From positions 35,403-99,402 of the forward strand of contig CAWBVG010000052.1 of the NCBI GenBank assembly GCA_963792175.1: a stretch of 64,000 bases of DNA, given 5' to 3'. Each line of letters starts with the position of its first letter. Position 1 is the first letter of the stretch. Source of the DNA: CAWBVG01 sp963792175 (GTDB lineage: Bacteria > Acidobacteriota > Vicinamibacteria > Vicinamibacterales > CAVVIG01). A program made the position numbers and the translations under genes. Positions 1-10,263 of this stretch are shown here, one piece after another. The notes beneath the pieces are model-generated. The model saw nothing but the letters and a program-made list of their open reading frames with translations, was not told the origin of the DNA and made no database searches.

Positions 1-404
1 ACTGCCGCGCAGGCGCCCGAGTGGACCGGCACCGGTACCGCCTGCCGCTGCGTGGTCCGGATGCGCCGTGCCGATCGGCTGAGTCCGCGGACCCGGCGGC
101 GCGATGCGGTTCCGCGGGATCACGCTGGACGCGTTCGCGACAGTTCCTGCGCGACGCCGGTGCGTCGCCCGGTGATCGATCGCACCGGGCTCGACCGGCG
201 ACTTTGACATCGAGCTCGAGATGACCGCGGAACTCGGGCCACCGCCGCCGCCACCCGGCATGCCGGACCAGGTCGATCGGACGTCCGCGTCCGTCGATTT
301 TCACGAGCCGTGCAGGAGCAGCTCGGGCTCCGGCTCGGATGCGCAGCGAGGACCGGTCGACGTGCTCGTCATCGATCGCAGTGGAGCGGCTGGTACCGAA
401 CTAA
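1..404 (+). CDS. TIGR03435 family protein, 3' end only, frame-broken
   Basis: This is the C-terminal part of a TIGR03435 secreted protein, a family of unknown function expanded in soil Acidobacteriota. Reading across several frame breaks recovers MRFRGITLDAFAT, then RPVIDRTGL, GDFDIELEMTAELG, VQEQLGLRLDAQRGP and VDVLVIDR, the same order as in the complete copy immediately downstream. The reading frame changes at least three times, and the most likely stop is the TAA at 402-404, after VERLVPN. The 5' part lies outside the window. The family match is clear; the breaks may be sequencing errors or real decay. Confidence 0.75.
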
Positions 405-425
405 AATCGGGAGAAAGAGGTAGCC

Positions 426-1365
426 ATGAAGCGCATGACCTTCAAGACGCGGTGCGTGTCCGCCGCGACCGCCGTCGGTGCTCTTGCCGCGACCGCCATG
501 TTCGGCGGCGCGATCGAGTCGCGCGCTGCGCGCGCAGGCGCCCCAGACGCCCGCGCCGGCGTTCGAAGTCGCGTCGATCAAGCTGAACAACTCCGGCGAC
601 GGACGGGTCATGATGCAGCAGCAACCAGGCGGGCGATTTACCGCCACGAACATCCCGCTGCGGCTCCTGATCCGGAATGCGTATCAGCTCCAGGATTTTC
701 AGATTGTCGGCGCTCCGTCGTGGATCAATTCGGAACGCTACGACATCGTCGCGAAAGCAGAAGACGGTACGCCACCCGAGACGCCCAGTCTCGATCGCAC
801 GGGTCCGAACCGGATCCAGTTGATGATCCGCTCGCTGCTCGCCGAGCGGTTCCAGCTGGTCGCGCACGACGAAACGCGGGAGCTGCCGATTTATGCGCTC
901 GTCGTCGCCCGCAGCGACGGCAAGCTCGGTCCTGACCTGAAGAAGTCGGAAGTCGACTGCAACGCGGTGTTCGCGGCCGGGCGCGGCCGCGGCATGCCGC
1001 CGCCTCCACCGCCGGGACCGCCGCAGGCGGGCGAGCGACCGCAGTGCGGCATCCGGATCGGCATGGGCAACCTGGCGATGGGCGGTGCGCCGCTGCCACA
1101 GTTCGCGAACAGCCTCGCCATGTTCGTCGGCCGCACCGTCCAGGACAAGACCGGTCTGACCGGCAACTACGACGTGACGCTGACGTGGACGCCGGATCAG
1201 ATGCCGCAGCGGCCGCCGGGCGCGCCCGAGCCGCCGCCCGCGGATCCGAACGGGCCGTCGATCTTCACCGCGCTGCAGGAGCAGCTCGGTCTCAAGCTGG
1301 ACTCGCAGAAGGGGCCGGTCAGCGTCCTCGTCATCGATCGCGTGGAGCGGCCGAAAGAGAACTAG
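426..1365 (+). CDS. TIGR03435 family secreted protein
   Basis: The ATG at 426 follows a purine-rich AGAAAGAGG and opens a signal-peptide-like N-terminus (MKRMTFKTR, then an Ala-rich stretch ending near residue 35). One frame break near 525 joins this to the main body. The body shows the family's start (FEVASIKLNNSGDG), the segment LIRNAYQLQDFQIVGAPSW, a Pro/Gly-rich middle and the C-terminal LGLKLDSQKGPVSVLVIDR. No catalytic residues are known for the family. A second member ends 21 bases upstream, so this is a tandem pair. It is probably exported; its function is unknown. Confidence 0.85.
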
Positions 1366-1432
1366 ACGTTGCGGTTATCGCAGGTCGCAAGCCGCGAAAT
1401 ACCGATCACGAGTTCGCTTTGCGGCGTCACGT

Positions 1433-4400
1433 TTGCATTCTCCGATAGCGATCGCGCTGCTCCTCGCGATCGGCCAGCGATCAGGCGTCGCCGCCTCCCG
1501 CCTTCGCTCTGACGCGAACGAGCGAGCTTCGGCGGGGCAGGCCGGATCACTACGGGCAGGTCACGTTTGCCGGCCTGCCGGTTCCGGGTGCGACCGTCAT
1601 CGCCATCCAGGGCGACACGCAGCGCGCGACCGTCACCGATCAGCAGGGCGTGTATCGCCTGGGCAATCTCGCTGACGGCGCGTGGACGATTCGCGTCGAG
1701 ATGGTGGGCTTCTCGCCGCTCAGCGAAAGCGTCACGATTCCGGCGCCCGCGCCGCCGACCTTTGCCTTGAAGCTGCTGCCCTTCGCCGAGATCACGGCCG
1801 GGCTGCCGCCACCGGTGGTCGAGACGCCGCAGGCGCCGCCAACACCCAGTGCACCGGTGCCCGCGCGCCCCACGCGAGGGACAGCGCCGGCGCCTCCGCC
1901 CGCGGGCGCGGGGAGCTGGCTTTCAGCGCGCCGCGGTCAGCGCATCGGCCGGCACGGCAGCGGCCGCCGATGGCAATTCGCCGGGAGGCGATGCGGGCGA
2001 TCGCGCGGCTGATGCGGCTGACGGCTTCCTGATCAACGGCAGCGTCAACAACGGCGCCGCCTCGCCATTCGCGCAGCTGCCGGCGTTCGGCAACAATCGG
2101 CGTGGCGCGCGATCGCTGTATAACGGCGGCCTCGGCGTCCTGCTCGGGAATTCGGCCTGGGACAGCCGGCCGTTTTCGTTCACCGGCCAGCAGACGCCCA
2201 AACTCAGTTACTACGACGCGCAGCTGCTCGGGAGCTTTGCCGGCCCGCTGAAGATTCCCCGCGTCCGAACGCGGCCCAACCTCTTTCTCGGCTACCAGCA
2301 CACGACGGATCACAACGCCAGCGCGCAGTCGGCGCTGGTCCCGACCATCCTCGAGCGGAACGGCGATTTTTCCCAGAGCGTCGATGCGTTCGGCCGCCCC
2401 ATCCAGCTCGTCGACCCGCGCACCGGTTCGCCGTTTGCCGGCAACGTCATCCCGTCGTCGCGCATCAGCCCGCAGGCGGCGTCGCTCCTCAATCTCTATC
2501 CGGCGCCCAACGTCGACGCGGGCGCTCGTTACAACTACCAGACGCCGGTCCTGGTGGCGATGCATCAGGACGCGCTCCAGTCGCGGCTCACGCACAGTCT
2601 CAACACCCGGAACCAGCTGTTCGGGACGCTCGCCTATCAGCGAACGACGACGGACTCGGCGAATGTGTTCGGATTCGTCGATTCGAATCGCGTCTCGGGA
2701 CTCGACGTGCCGATCAACTGGTCGCATCGCTTCGCGCCCGTCTTCACGCTGCGCGTGAGATATCAATTCACCCAGTTGACGAGGCAGGTGACGCCGTTCT
2801 TCGCCAATCGCGAGAACGTCTCGGGCGCCGCGGGGATCGCGGGCAACGACCAGGCTCCGGTCAACTGGGGCCCGCCGGCCCTGACATTCTCGAGCGGCGT
2901 GGCCGGACTCTCGAGCGCGCCGTATCTGTCGTCGCACGATCGCACGCACGGATGGATGGCCGAGGCACTCTGGACGCGCGGCCGGCACAACCTGACGTTC
3001 GGCGGTGATTTCAAGCTTCGGCGCCTGGACATCCTGTCGCAGCAGGACCCCCGCGGGAGTTTTTCGTTTACCGGCGCCGCGACCCGTTCCGATGTCGCCG
3101 ACTTTCTGCTCGGCCTCCCGCACGCGAGCTCGATCGCGTTCGGCAACCCGGACAAGTACTTTCGAGCGATCGCGCCCGATGCGTATATCACCGACGACTG
3201 GCGGTTTGGCCCGACGTTCACGGCGAACATCGGGGTGCGCTGGGAGTACGAGTCGCCGTTCGCCGAACGCGATCGGCCGGCTGACCAACCTCGTCCTCGC
3301 ACCCGATCGCCGTTCGGCGCAGGCCGTGGTCGGCAACCACCTGTTGAATGCCGACCTGCGCGGGTTTCAGCCGCGCATCGGTGTCGCGTTGCGTCCCGTG
3401 CCGGGATCGTCGCTGGTCATTCGCGCCGGATACGGCGTCTATCGCAACACGTCCGTGTACCAGTCGATCGAGATGCTGCTGGCGCAACAGCCGCCGCTGT
3501 CAAAGTCCTTGAGCGTGGAAAGCACCGCAGCCAACCCGCTGACGCTGGCGAACGGGTTCGTGTCGCCGCCCAACGCGACGACGAACACCTTCGCGGTCGA
3601 TCCGGACTTTCGCGTCGGGTATGCGCACAATTGGCAGGCGCTGCTGCAACGCGATCTGCCCGCGTCGCTGACGATGACGGTGACGTATCTCGGGACGAAG
3701 GGCAGTCACCTGATGCAGGAATCGCTGCCGAACACGTACCCGGCCGGCGCGGTGAACCCCTGTCCGGCGTGCCCCTCCGGGTTCGTGTACCTGACGTCGA
3801 ACGGCCGCTCGAACCGGCAGGCCGGTCAGTTCCAGTTGCGGCGCCGGCTCCGGAACGGGCTGACGGCGAACGTGCAATACACGCTGGCCAAAGCGACCGA
3901 CGACACGCCGGCGGCGTTCACCGGTGCGACGCTCAACGGCGGCGCCATCGCGCAGGACTGGCTGAATCTCGACGCCGAGCAGGCACCTTCGAATTTCGAT
4001 CAGCGCCATCTGGTGACGGCGCAGTTTCAATACACGACCGGCGTCGGGATGGGCGGCGGAGCGCTGCTCGACGGCGCGCGCGGGACGCTCTTCAAGGGCT
4101 GGACGGTGACGACTCAACTCACCGCGGGCAGCGGTCTTCCGCTGACGCCGATCTATCTCGCGTCCGTGGCCGGCACCGGCGTGACCGGCACCATTCGTGG
4201 GGACGTGACCGGCGTGCCGAACGACCTCGCCGACGGCACCTACGCCAACCCTGCCGCGTTTGCGCCGCCGGCGGCCGGCCGGTGGGGCAACGCCGGGCGC
4301 AATTCGATTCGCGGTCCGGCGCAGTTCGGCCTCAACCTGGGGCTTGGCCGATCGTTCCTCTGGGGCAGCCGGCTCACGCTCGATTGGCGACTCGACGCCA

Positions 4401-4525
4401 GCAACGTCATCAACCACGTGACGTTCGCGGCGGTGAACACGCTTGTCGGCAGCCCGCAGTTCGGTCTCGCGAGTCAGGCCAACCCGATGCGCAAGGTGCA
4501 GAGCAGTCTCCGGGTGAGGTTCTGA
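1433..4525 (+). CDS. Oar-like TonB-dependent receptor with carboxypeptidase-regulatory domain
   Basis: This is a large outer-membrane protein of about 1,030 residues, read across breaks near 1540, 1925 and 3280. A hydrophobic N-terminus begins at a TTG (1433). It is followed by a carboxypeptidase-regulatory-like beta domain (GQVTFAGLPVPGATVIAIQG, then QGVYRLGNLADGAWTIRVEM), a Pro/Ala-rich linker, plug-like sequence and a long barrel ending in SSLRVRF, with the terminal Phe usual for outer-membrane proteins. Such Oar-like proteins are common in Acidobacteriota and are thought to move large substrates or act in surface adhesion. The substrate is unknown. The start codon is uncertain because the 5' end is broken. 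Confidence 0.85.
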
Positions 4526-4537
4526 TGAGCGATTCCC

Positions 4538-6607
4538 TTGTCGCGTCTCGCGCTGGTGGTGCCGCTGACCGCGCAGCAACCGCAGCCGCAGGCGCCGCCA
4601 GTCTTTCGAAGCGGCGCGCAACTGACGGTTGAGACCGTCACCGTCAAGGACAAGGCGGGCAGACCGATCGAGGGCTTGACCGCGAAGGACTTCAGCATCA
4701 CCGAAGACGGCGTCCCGCAGACCATCAGCTTCGTCGAGTTTCAGCGCGTGCCGAATCCGTCCGATCCGCTCCAGGCGGCCGATGCGGTTCCGGCCGCGCC
4801 GGCTGCCGTCGCCGCGCCGCCGCGTCCGCCCGAGGAACAGCATCAGATTTCGCCGTCGGCGCCTGGCGACATCCGTTACCGGGACCGGCGCCTCCTGGTG
4901 CTCTACTTCGACCTGAGCGCGATGCCTCCCAACGATCTGATGCGCGCGTACAGCGCAGGCCAGAAGTTCATCACCACGCAGATGAAGGCGCAGGACCTCG
5001 TCGCGATCATGACCTTCCAGGGCGGCGCGGTGAAGGTCAAGCACGACTTCACCGGCGATCGCGCGCAGCTGCAGGAAGTGTTCGAGACGCTGATCTATGG
5101 AGACGACAAGGACGGCGACGGCATCTCCGACGCAACCGACACCGGCACCGCCTTCGGACAGGACGATGCCGAGTTCAACATCCTGAATACGGATCGCCAG
5201 CTGTCCGCACTGCAGACCGCCGCGACCATGCTGCGGTCGCTGCCGGAACAGAAATCGCTGGTGTACTTCGCCAGCGGCCTCCGGCTGAATGGTGTCGACA
5301 ATCAGGCGCAGCTGCGCGCCACCACCAACGCCGCCATCCGTGCGAACGTCGCGATTTTTCCGGTCGATGCGCGGGGGCTCGTCGCCGAAGCGCCGCTCGG
5401 CGACGCGACACGCGCATCGCCCGGCGGCATCGGCATGTTCAGTGGACAGCTGGCGAATGCCGGGATGACGAATTTCCAGCGCTCGCAGGACACGCTGTAC
5501 AGCCTGGCGAAGGACACCGGCGGCAAGGCGCTGTTCGACAACAACGATCTGTCCGTCGGCATCGTGCAGGCGGCCGAAGCGGTCAGCAGCTATTACATCA
5601 TCGGGTTCTACACCACGCATCCGGAGCGTGACGGCCGCTTCCACCGCGTCCGCATTTCGCTCACCGGCAGCCTGTCGGCGGACCTGACGTACCGCCAGGG
5701 CTACTTTGCCGACAAGGAGTTCGGCAAATTCACGGCGGCGGACAAGGAGCGCCAGCTCGAGGAGGCGCTGATGCTGGAAAACCCGGTCACCGAGATCACG
5801 ATTGCGTTGGAGGTGAACTACTTCCAGCTCAATCGCGCGGAGTACTTCGTCCCGGTGGCGGTGAAGTTGCCCGGCAGCGAGCTGGCGTTGGCCAGGCGGC
5901 GGGGCGCGGCTCGAACGGTGATCGATTTCATCGGCGAGGTGAAGGACGACTACGGCGTCACCATCCAGAATGTCCGCGACAAGCTGGACATCAAGTTGAG
6001 CGACGACACCGCGAGTCAGATCGCGAAGCGCCCGATCCAGTACCAGACCGGCTTTACGCTCCTGCCGGGAAAATACGTCATCAAGTTCCTCGCGCGCGAC
6101 GCCGAGACGGGACGGATCGGGACGTTTCAGTCGGCGTTCGTCATCCCGAACTTGAACCGGGAAGAGAAGCGTATCCCGATCAGTTCGGTGGTGTTGAGCA
6201 GTCAGCGCGTGCCGCTTGGCGGCGCGCTGTATACGGTGAAAAAGGACGCGGCGCTGTCCGCCGACCCGCTCGTCTTCGACGGGCAGAAGCTCATTCCCAG
6301 CGTCACGCGTGTGTTCAGCAAGGGACGCGACCTGTACGTCTTTCTCCAGGCCTATCAGCGCAACGAGCCGGCGATGCAGCCGCTCGTGGCGTTCGTCAGT
6401 TTCTACCGTGGCGACGTCAAGGTGTTCGAGACCGCGCCGCTGGCGGTGACGACCGGACTGGATGCGAGAACGAAAGCGATCCCGCTGCGTTTCAGCCTGC
6501 CGCTGACGGACCTTCCACCTGGCCGCTACGACTGCCAGGTGACGGTGCTGCAGCCTGACGGGAACAAGGCGGCGTTCTGGCGTGCCGCGATCGTCCTGAT
6601 TTCCTGA
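4538..6607 (+). CDS. TIGR03436 VWFA-related Acidobacterial protein
   Basis: A 689-residue protein with a short hydrophobic leader (LALVVPLTAQQ). Next comes the family hallmark AKDFSITEDGVPQTISFVEF, and then a von Willebrand factor A-like region (about 105-330) with LLVLYFDLSAM at the metal-site position, SLVYFASGLRLN and AIFPVDARGLVAEAP. The C-terminal third is beta-rich. It is probably secreted or periplasmic, with a binding role that is not established. The upstream ATG at 4525 overlaps the receptor stop but is in another frame. One missing base near 4535 would make it the true start, so the TTG at 4538 is provisional. Confidence 0.85.
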   Translation: MSRLALVVPLTAQQPQPQAPPVFRSGAQLTVETVTVKDKAGRPIEGLTAKDFSITEDGVPQTISFVEFQRVPNPSDPLQAADAVPAAPAAVAAPPRPPEEQHQISPSAPGDIRYRDRRLLVLYFDLSAMPPNDLMRAYSAGQKFITTQMKAQDLVAIMTFQGGAVKVKHDFTGDRAQLQEVFETLIYGDDKDGDGISDATDTGTAFGQDDAEFNILNTDRQLSALQTAATMLRSLPEQKSLVYFASGLRLNGVDNQAQLRATTNAAIRANVAIFPVDARGLVAEAPLGDATRASPGGIGMFSGQLANAGMTNFQRSQDTLYSLAKDTGGKALFDNNDLSVGIVQAAEAVSSYYIIGFYTTHPERDGRFHRVRISLTGSLSADLTYRQGYFADKEFGKFTAADKERQLEEALMLENPVTEITIALEVNYFQLNRAEYFVPVAVKLPGSELALARRRGAARTVIDFIGEVKDDYGVTIQNVRDKLDIKLSDDTASQIAKRPIQYQTGFTLLPGKYVIKFLARDAETGRIGTFQSAFVIPNLNREEKRIPISSVVLSSQRVPLGGALYTVKKDAALSADPLVFDGQKLIPSVTRVFSKGRDLYVFLQAYQRNEPAMQPLVAFVSFYRGDVKVFETAPLAVTTGLDARTKAIPLRFSLPLTDLPPGRYDCQVTVLQPDGNKAAFWRAAIVLIS

Positions 6608-6691
6608 GACAAAGTCGCGGGAACCAGCAGCGGTGTGCGGGTGTCAGACGCCGCGATTTGCCTGTAGTAGCTTCGATGGCACACTAGAAGG

Positions 6692-7224
6692 ATGATCGAT
6701 CCCGTTCCTGACGATGCCGTGCAGGGCGGACTCTCGGAACAGGAAAAGCGCGAGAACGTTGTCCGCCTCGCCTTCGACGGCCGGAGGGAACACCTCGACG
6801 CGTTCTGCCGCGCGATCGAGGAAGTGGTCCCGCCGGGCACGACGGCGATCCTGCGCGGCAGCGCGGTGACCGGGTACCGCTGGGAACGATCGCGCGCCCT
6901 TCGACGCCGACGGCCCCGGCACGAGCGATCTCGACGTCACTCTCGTCGGCGCGGCCGCGCTGCAGTTCTTCCAGGTCACCGGCTTCTTCGTTCCAGGCGT
7001 GCACTCGCGGCCGCTGAGCGATGACGATCCTGAAATCGCCCCGGCGCTCGTACCGCTGCGCGAGCAGTTGATGGCGATGGTGCAGCGGCCGGTCAACATC
7101 CAGGCGTCGCGCGACATCGTGCTGCAGTTCCGCGGCGGCCTCCTCGGCCAACCCTACCTCACGTCTGTTCGAAAAGCCCGACGGCGTGGTGATCGCGAGC
7201 GAGGCCGGGACGCCGTCAGCGTGA
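6692..7224 (+). CDS. Nucleotidyltransferase-domain protein
   Basis: The ATG at 6692 follows AGAAGG. The protein reads as a minimal nucleotidyltransferase: ILRGSAVTG followed by GTSDLDVTLVG gives the GS...DxD pattern of the polymerase-beta-like fold, with metal-binding Asp residues. Two frame breaks (about 6885 and 7165) must be bridged; after the second the sequence runs LFEKPDGVVIASEAGTPSA to a TGA at 7222. The next gene starts with a GTG overlapping this stop, so the two are probably co-translated. The substrate cannot be told from sequence; relatives modify RNA, proteins or small molecules. Confidence 0.7.
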
Positions 7225-7972
7225 CGTTCCGGCTGCTGACCTACAACATCTGGAAGGGGGGCGTCGGACGCGTCGACGCGATTGCGCGAGTCATCGACGC
7301 GTGCCACCCCGACGTCGTCCTCTTGCAGGAGGCCACACGGCCCGAGGTCGTCAAGGCGATCGCGGCGCAGACCGGCATGTCGGACTGGCGGTCGATGCCT
7401 CGGCAATCGCTGGCGTTCCTCAGCCGCGCGCCGGTCGAGCACGCGGCGTGGCATCGGCCGCGGTTTTCGAGGCACGCGTTTCTCGAGATTGTCCCGCGCG
7501 GCCTGCCCGTGCGCTGTTTCGGCCTCCACTTGAGCGCCGTGCACGCGGCGTGGACCGAACGCCGCCGCACGTTCGAACTGCGCGCCCTCCTCGACGCCAT
7601 CGAAGCGCATCGCGGCGGATTCCACGTGCTCGCGGGCGACTTCAACACGTTGGCGCCAGGGCAGGATCTCGAGCTGAAACGCCTGCCGGCGCGGTTGCGG
7701 CCGCTGGTCTGGCTGAGTGGCGGCCGCGTCAAGATGGCGGACCATCCACACCATGGTCGAGGCCGGCTATCTGGACGCCTTTCGGGAGCGGCATCCTGAC
7801 AGAGCCCGGATACACCATGCCGTCGTGGGACCCGCACGTCCGACTCGATTACGTCTTCGTGCCTCGGCGATTTCCCGGGCGAATCGTCAGCTGCGACGTG
7901 GTGCGCACCACGGATGCGCACCACGCGTCGGATCACCTGCCGGTCGCCGCCGAGCTCGTTGTTGCCGACTGA
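7221..7972 (+). CDS. Endonuclease/exonuclease/phosphatase (EEP) family protein
   Basis: The GTG at 7221 overlaps the preceding stop. The EEP motifs are in order: LTYNIWKGG, VVLLQEA (catalytic Glu), FGLHLSAVHA, LAGDFNT (Asp/Asn), VRLDYVFV and the C-terminal SDHLPV with the catalytic Asp-His. Two breaks near 7735 and 7800 shift the frame between the GDFNT and LDYVFV motifs. The family cleaves phosphodiesters in DNA, RNA or phospholipids. No signal peptide is seen, so it is probably cytoplasmic. Its coupling to the nucleotidyltransferase suggests a joint nucleic-acid or nucleotide role, which is inference. Confidence 0.8.
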
Positions 7973-7978
7973 ATGGCG

Positions 7979-9334
7979 TCAGAACCCGCAGTTGAAGAGC
8001 CGCACGAACAGCGCCGGTTGCGACCCGGCCCCCGCGGTTGCCGTCGCGGTGTTGCCAGCCGAATCGGTGACGGTGAGCGTGACCTTCAGCGGCTGAAGGA
8101 CGCCATCGTTCGTGGCGCCCGCCTTGCCGCACGTGTCCGTGAACGACAGCGTCGGATCGGTCCCGGTGATCGTCCGCGTCACGTCGTAGGTGTATTCCAC
8201 CGACCACGACTGCGACACGATCGTGGTGGTGCCGGTGGTGAATGAATTCGATTGCAGCGTGCAGGTGGTCGCGAGGTTGGTCGCGCTGCGGATTCGGCAT
8301 TCGGCGGTGGCGCCGCCCTGTGTCGCCGGGTCGAACAACTGGAAGGATGCCACGGCTTCGTTGCTGGCCGGAGAACCCGCCGCCTGAGTGACCGTGACCG
8401 TCTGGCCCGAGATGGTCACCGAACCGGTGCGCGCCGCCCCCGTGTTGGCGGCGACCGAGAAGGTCAGCGAGCCGTTGCCGGACCCACTTGACGGTGTCGT
8501 CAGCACGATGAATGCGTCGTTGCTGATCGACACCCAGCTGCAGACGCTGCTGGTGGTGATCGTGATGGTGGCGCTGCCGCCGCTCGCGCCGGTCGACACG
8601 CTGGTCGGTGACAGGACGATCGAGCAGAGACCGCCGCCGGCCTTGAACGATTCGACCGCGGAGAAGGCGGTGGTCATCGTGCCGTTGGTCGCGCGCGCAC
8701 GCCAGAAGTACACAACGCCCTGCGTCAGGTCGCGCGGAACCGGCCAGCTGGTCGTGCCGCTGCCTTGCGCAACGCCATCCTGGGTGATGGTCCTGGCCGG
8801 GTCGTCCGGGAACGTGCTGTCGGTGGACACCTCGAATCGGTACGTGACCGTACCGACGTTACCAGTGGCTGCGGCATTGTTGACCACGAGCGTCGGGCGC
8901 AGCTCGACGTCCTGACCGCCGCTCGGCGATCGCGGCGTCGGCGCCGCCAGCGTCGCCGGCGGCGTGGCGGCCGCCGCGCGCTGCGTGATGGTGATCGAGG
9001 AACCCGCGATCGTCAGCGTGCTCGTCCGCTCGGCGCCGGTATTGACCGCCACGGTGAACGCGGCCGTACCGCTGCCGGTGCCGCTCCCTGTCGTGAATGT
9101 GATGAACGACGCGCTGCTGGTGGCGGTCCAGCTGCAGTTGGTACCCGCGGTCACGGTGATCGGCGCGGAACCAGTGCCGCCTTCCGGTCCGAAGGTGGTT
9201 GTCGGCTGCACCACGCTGAATGAGCACGTGGGCGCCGTCGTGGTCGCGGTTTCTTTCTTGCTGCACGCCGACGCGATCAGCGAGGCGGCGAGAGTCAGGA
9301 CAAGCGGACGTGAAAAACGCCGATCGAAAAGCAT
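7979..9334 (-). CDS. BACON-domain lipoprotein
   Basis: The start at 9334 gives MLFDRRFSRPLVLTLAASLIASAC with a lipobox (ASAC), so the product is probably a surface or periplasmic lipoprotein. Two Ser/Thr-rich BACON-like modules follow: CSFSVVQPTTTFGPEGG with ITVTAGTNCSWTATS, and CSIVLSPTSVS with ITTSSVCSWVSISND. Each ends in SITITQ or TVTVTQ. Between them is a fibronectin-like stretch (TYRFEVSTDSTF, VYFWRARATNG), and the C-terminus has a further beta domain. BACON domains are linked to binding of carbohydrates or glycoproteins. The gene runs toward the EEP gene with only a few bases between them. Confidence 0.8.
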   Translation of the reverse strand: MLFDRRFSRPLVLTLAASLIASACSKKETATTTAPTCSFSVVQPTTTFGPEGGTGSAPITVTAGTNCSWTATSSASFITFTTGSGTGSGTAAFTVAVNTGAERTSTLTIAGSSITITQRAAAATPPATLAAPTPRSPSGGQDVELRPTLVVNNAAATGNVGTVTYRFEVSTDSTFPDDPARTITQDGVAQGSGTTSWPVPRDLTQGVVYFWRARATNGTMTTAFSAVESFKAGGGLCSIVLSPTSVSTGASGGSATITITTSSVCSWVSISNDAFIVLTTPSSGSGNGSLTFSVAANTGAARTGSVTISGQTVTVTQAAGSPASNEAVASFQLFDPATQGGATAECRIRSATNLATTCTLQSNSFTTGTTTIVSQSWSVEYTYDVTRTITGTDPTLSFTDTCGKAGATNDGVLQPLKVTLTVTDSAGNTATATAGAGSQPALFVRLFNCGF

Positions 9335-9371
9335 GCGCGCTCCCCCGATCGTCGAGGATACATTGAAACCC

Positions 9372-10124
9372 TCAAGACCTAGCTCGGCCATCTCGCGGCC
9401 GGCCGACGGCCACGAGCGACAGGCCGATCGGCAGCGGAACGACGCGTTCGAGCGGCAGCGCCCACGGCGCCACGAGTGACTCGAACAACCGGATCTGCTG
9501 CGAGCTGTGGGACGTCGATTTCCTGATCCACGAGTTGTACATCCACCCGAGCAGGCCGATCGGGTTCGTGTACTTCAGCAGCGCCAGCTCGAGCCCTGCA
9601 TCGGCGAACGCGTTGGCGAGCGAACGCTTCAAGTAGCGCCGATGGTGGCCCAGCTCCGCGTCGAGCGGACCGTACGCCGCCTGGACGGCTGGCACGAACA
9701 CCAGCACGTGGCCTCTCGACGGCCCCACGATGTCGGCGAACAGCCGCAGCGCACTGACATCGTCCTCGATGTGCTCGAGCACGTTGACGCACGCGATGGT
9801 GTCGAACCGCTCGGCGACCAGCGACGCGCGGTCGCATTCTTCGAGATGACAGACGCGAAGCTCGAAGCGCGGGTGATCGCCGAGCGCGGCCAGCGCGCGC
9901 GTGGCGCACGCCTGGTTCGGCTCGATGCCGACGACGTGCTCTGCGACGTCGAGGAGGCTGCGGCTCATCGTGCCGATGCCGGCGCCCACCTCCAGGACGC
10001 GCTTGCCGATGTACGCCCGAAACAAGTCGAAGATGTGCGCCTGATACCGGTGCGCTTCGCTCATCGTTTCCAGATCGTCCGAGGCGAAGCGATGTTGGGT
10101 CTGTGTGAACCGTCGATCGATCAT
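9372..10124 (-). CDS. Class I SAM-dependent methyltransferase
   Basis: The start at 10124 is chosen because AAGGGAG lies just upstream on the minus strand. Motif I, KRVLEVGAGIGTMSRSLL, and the acidic residue in VVGIEPN identify a class I fold, with VNVLEHIEDDVSAL as the post-motif typical of methyltransferase type 11/12 proteins. The C-terminus has GHHRRYLKRSLANAFADAGL, often seen in lipid- or glycan-associated methyltransferases. The substrate is unknown. The frame stays open upstream to 10223 and encodes SPRIEFLDENGKIVDRIPQ, which resembles the C-terminus of an unrelated small protein and may be a gene fragment. Confidence 0.8.
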   Translation of the reverse strand: MIDRRFTQTQHRFASDDLETMSEAHRYQAHIFDLFRAYIGKRVLEVGAGIGTMSRSLLDVAEHVVGIEPNQACATRALAALGDHPRFELRVCHLEECDRASLVAERFDTIACVNVLEHIEDDVSALRLFADIVGPSRGHVLVFVPAVQAAYGPLDAELGHHRRYLKRSLANAFADAGLELALLKYTNPIGLLGWMYNSWIRKSTSHSSQQIRLFESLVAPWALPLERVVPLPIGLSLVAVGRPRDGRARS

Positions 10125-10263
10125 TGTGCTCCCTTGAGGTATGCGGTCGACAATCTTCCCATTCTCGTCAAGAAACTCGATGCGCGGGCTGCCCGTCGCG
10201 TCGACGCAGAGTCGGAGAAACATGGGTTCTCCTGGAGGCAGATTACATTACTATCTCCGTGCG

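Noticed and set aside
1792..3336. A 514-codon open minus-strand frame
   Set aside because: Arg/Ala-rich shadow of the TonB receptor; no motifs or plausible protein composition.
3500..5644. A 714-codon open minus-strand frame
   Set aside because: Antisense to the receptor and VWA genes, with composition typical of shadow frames.
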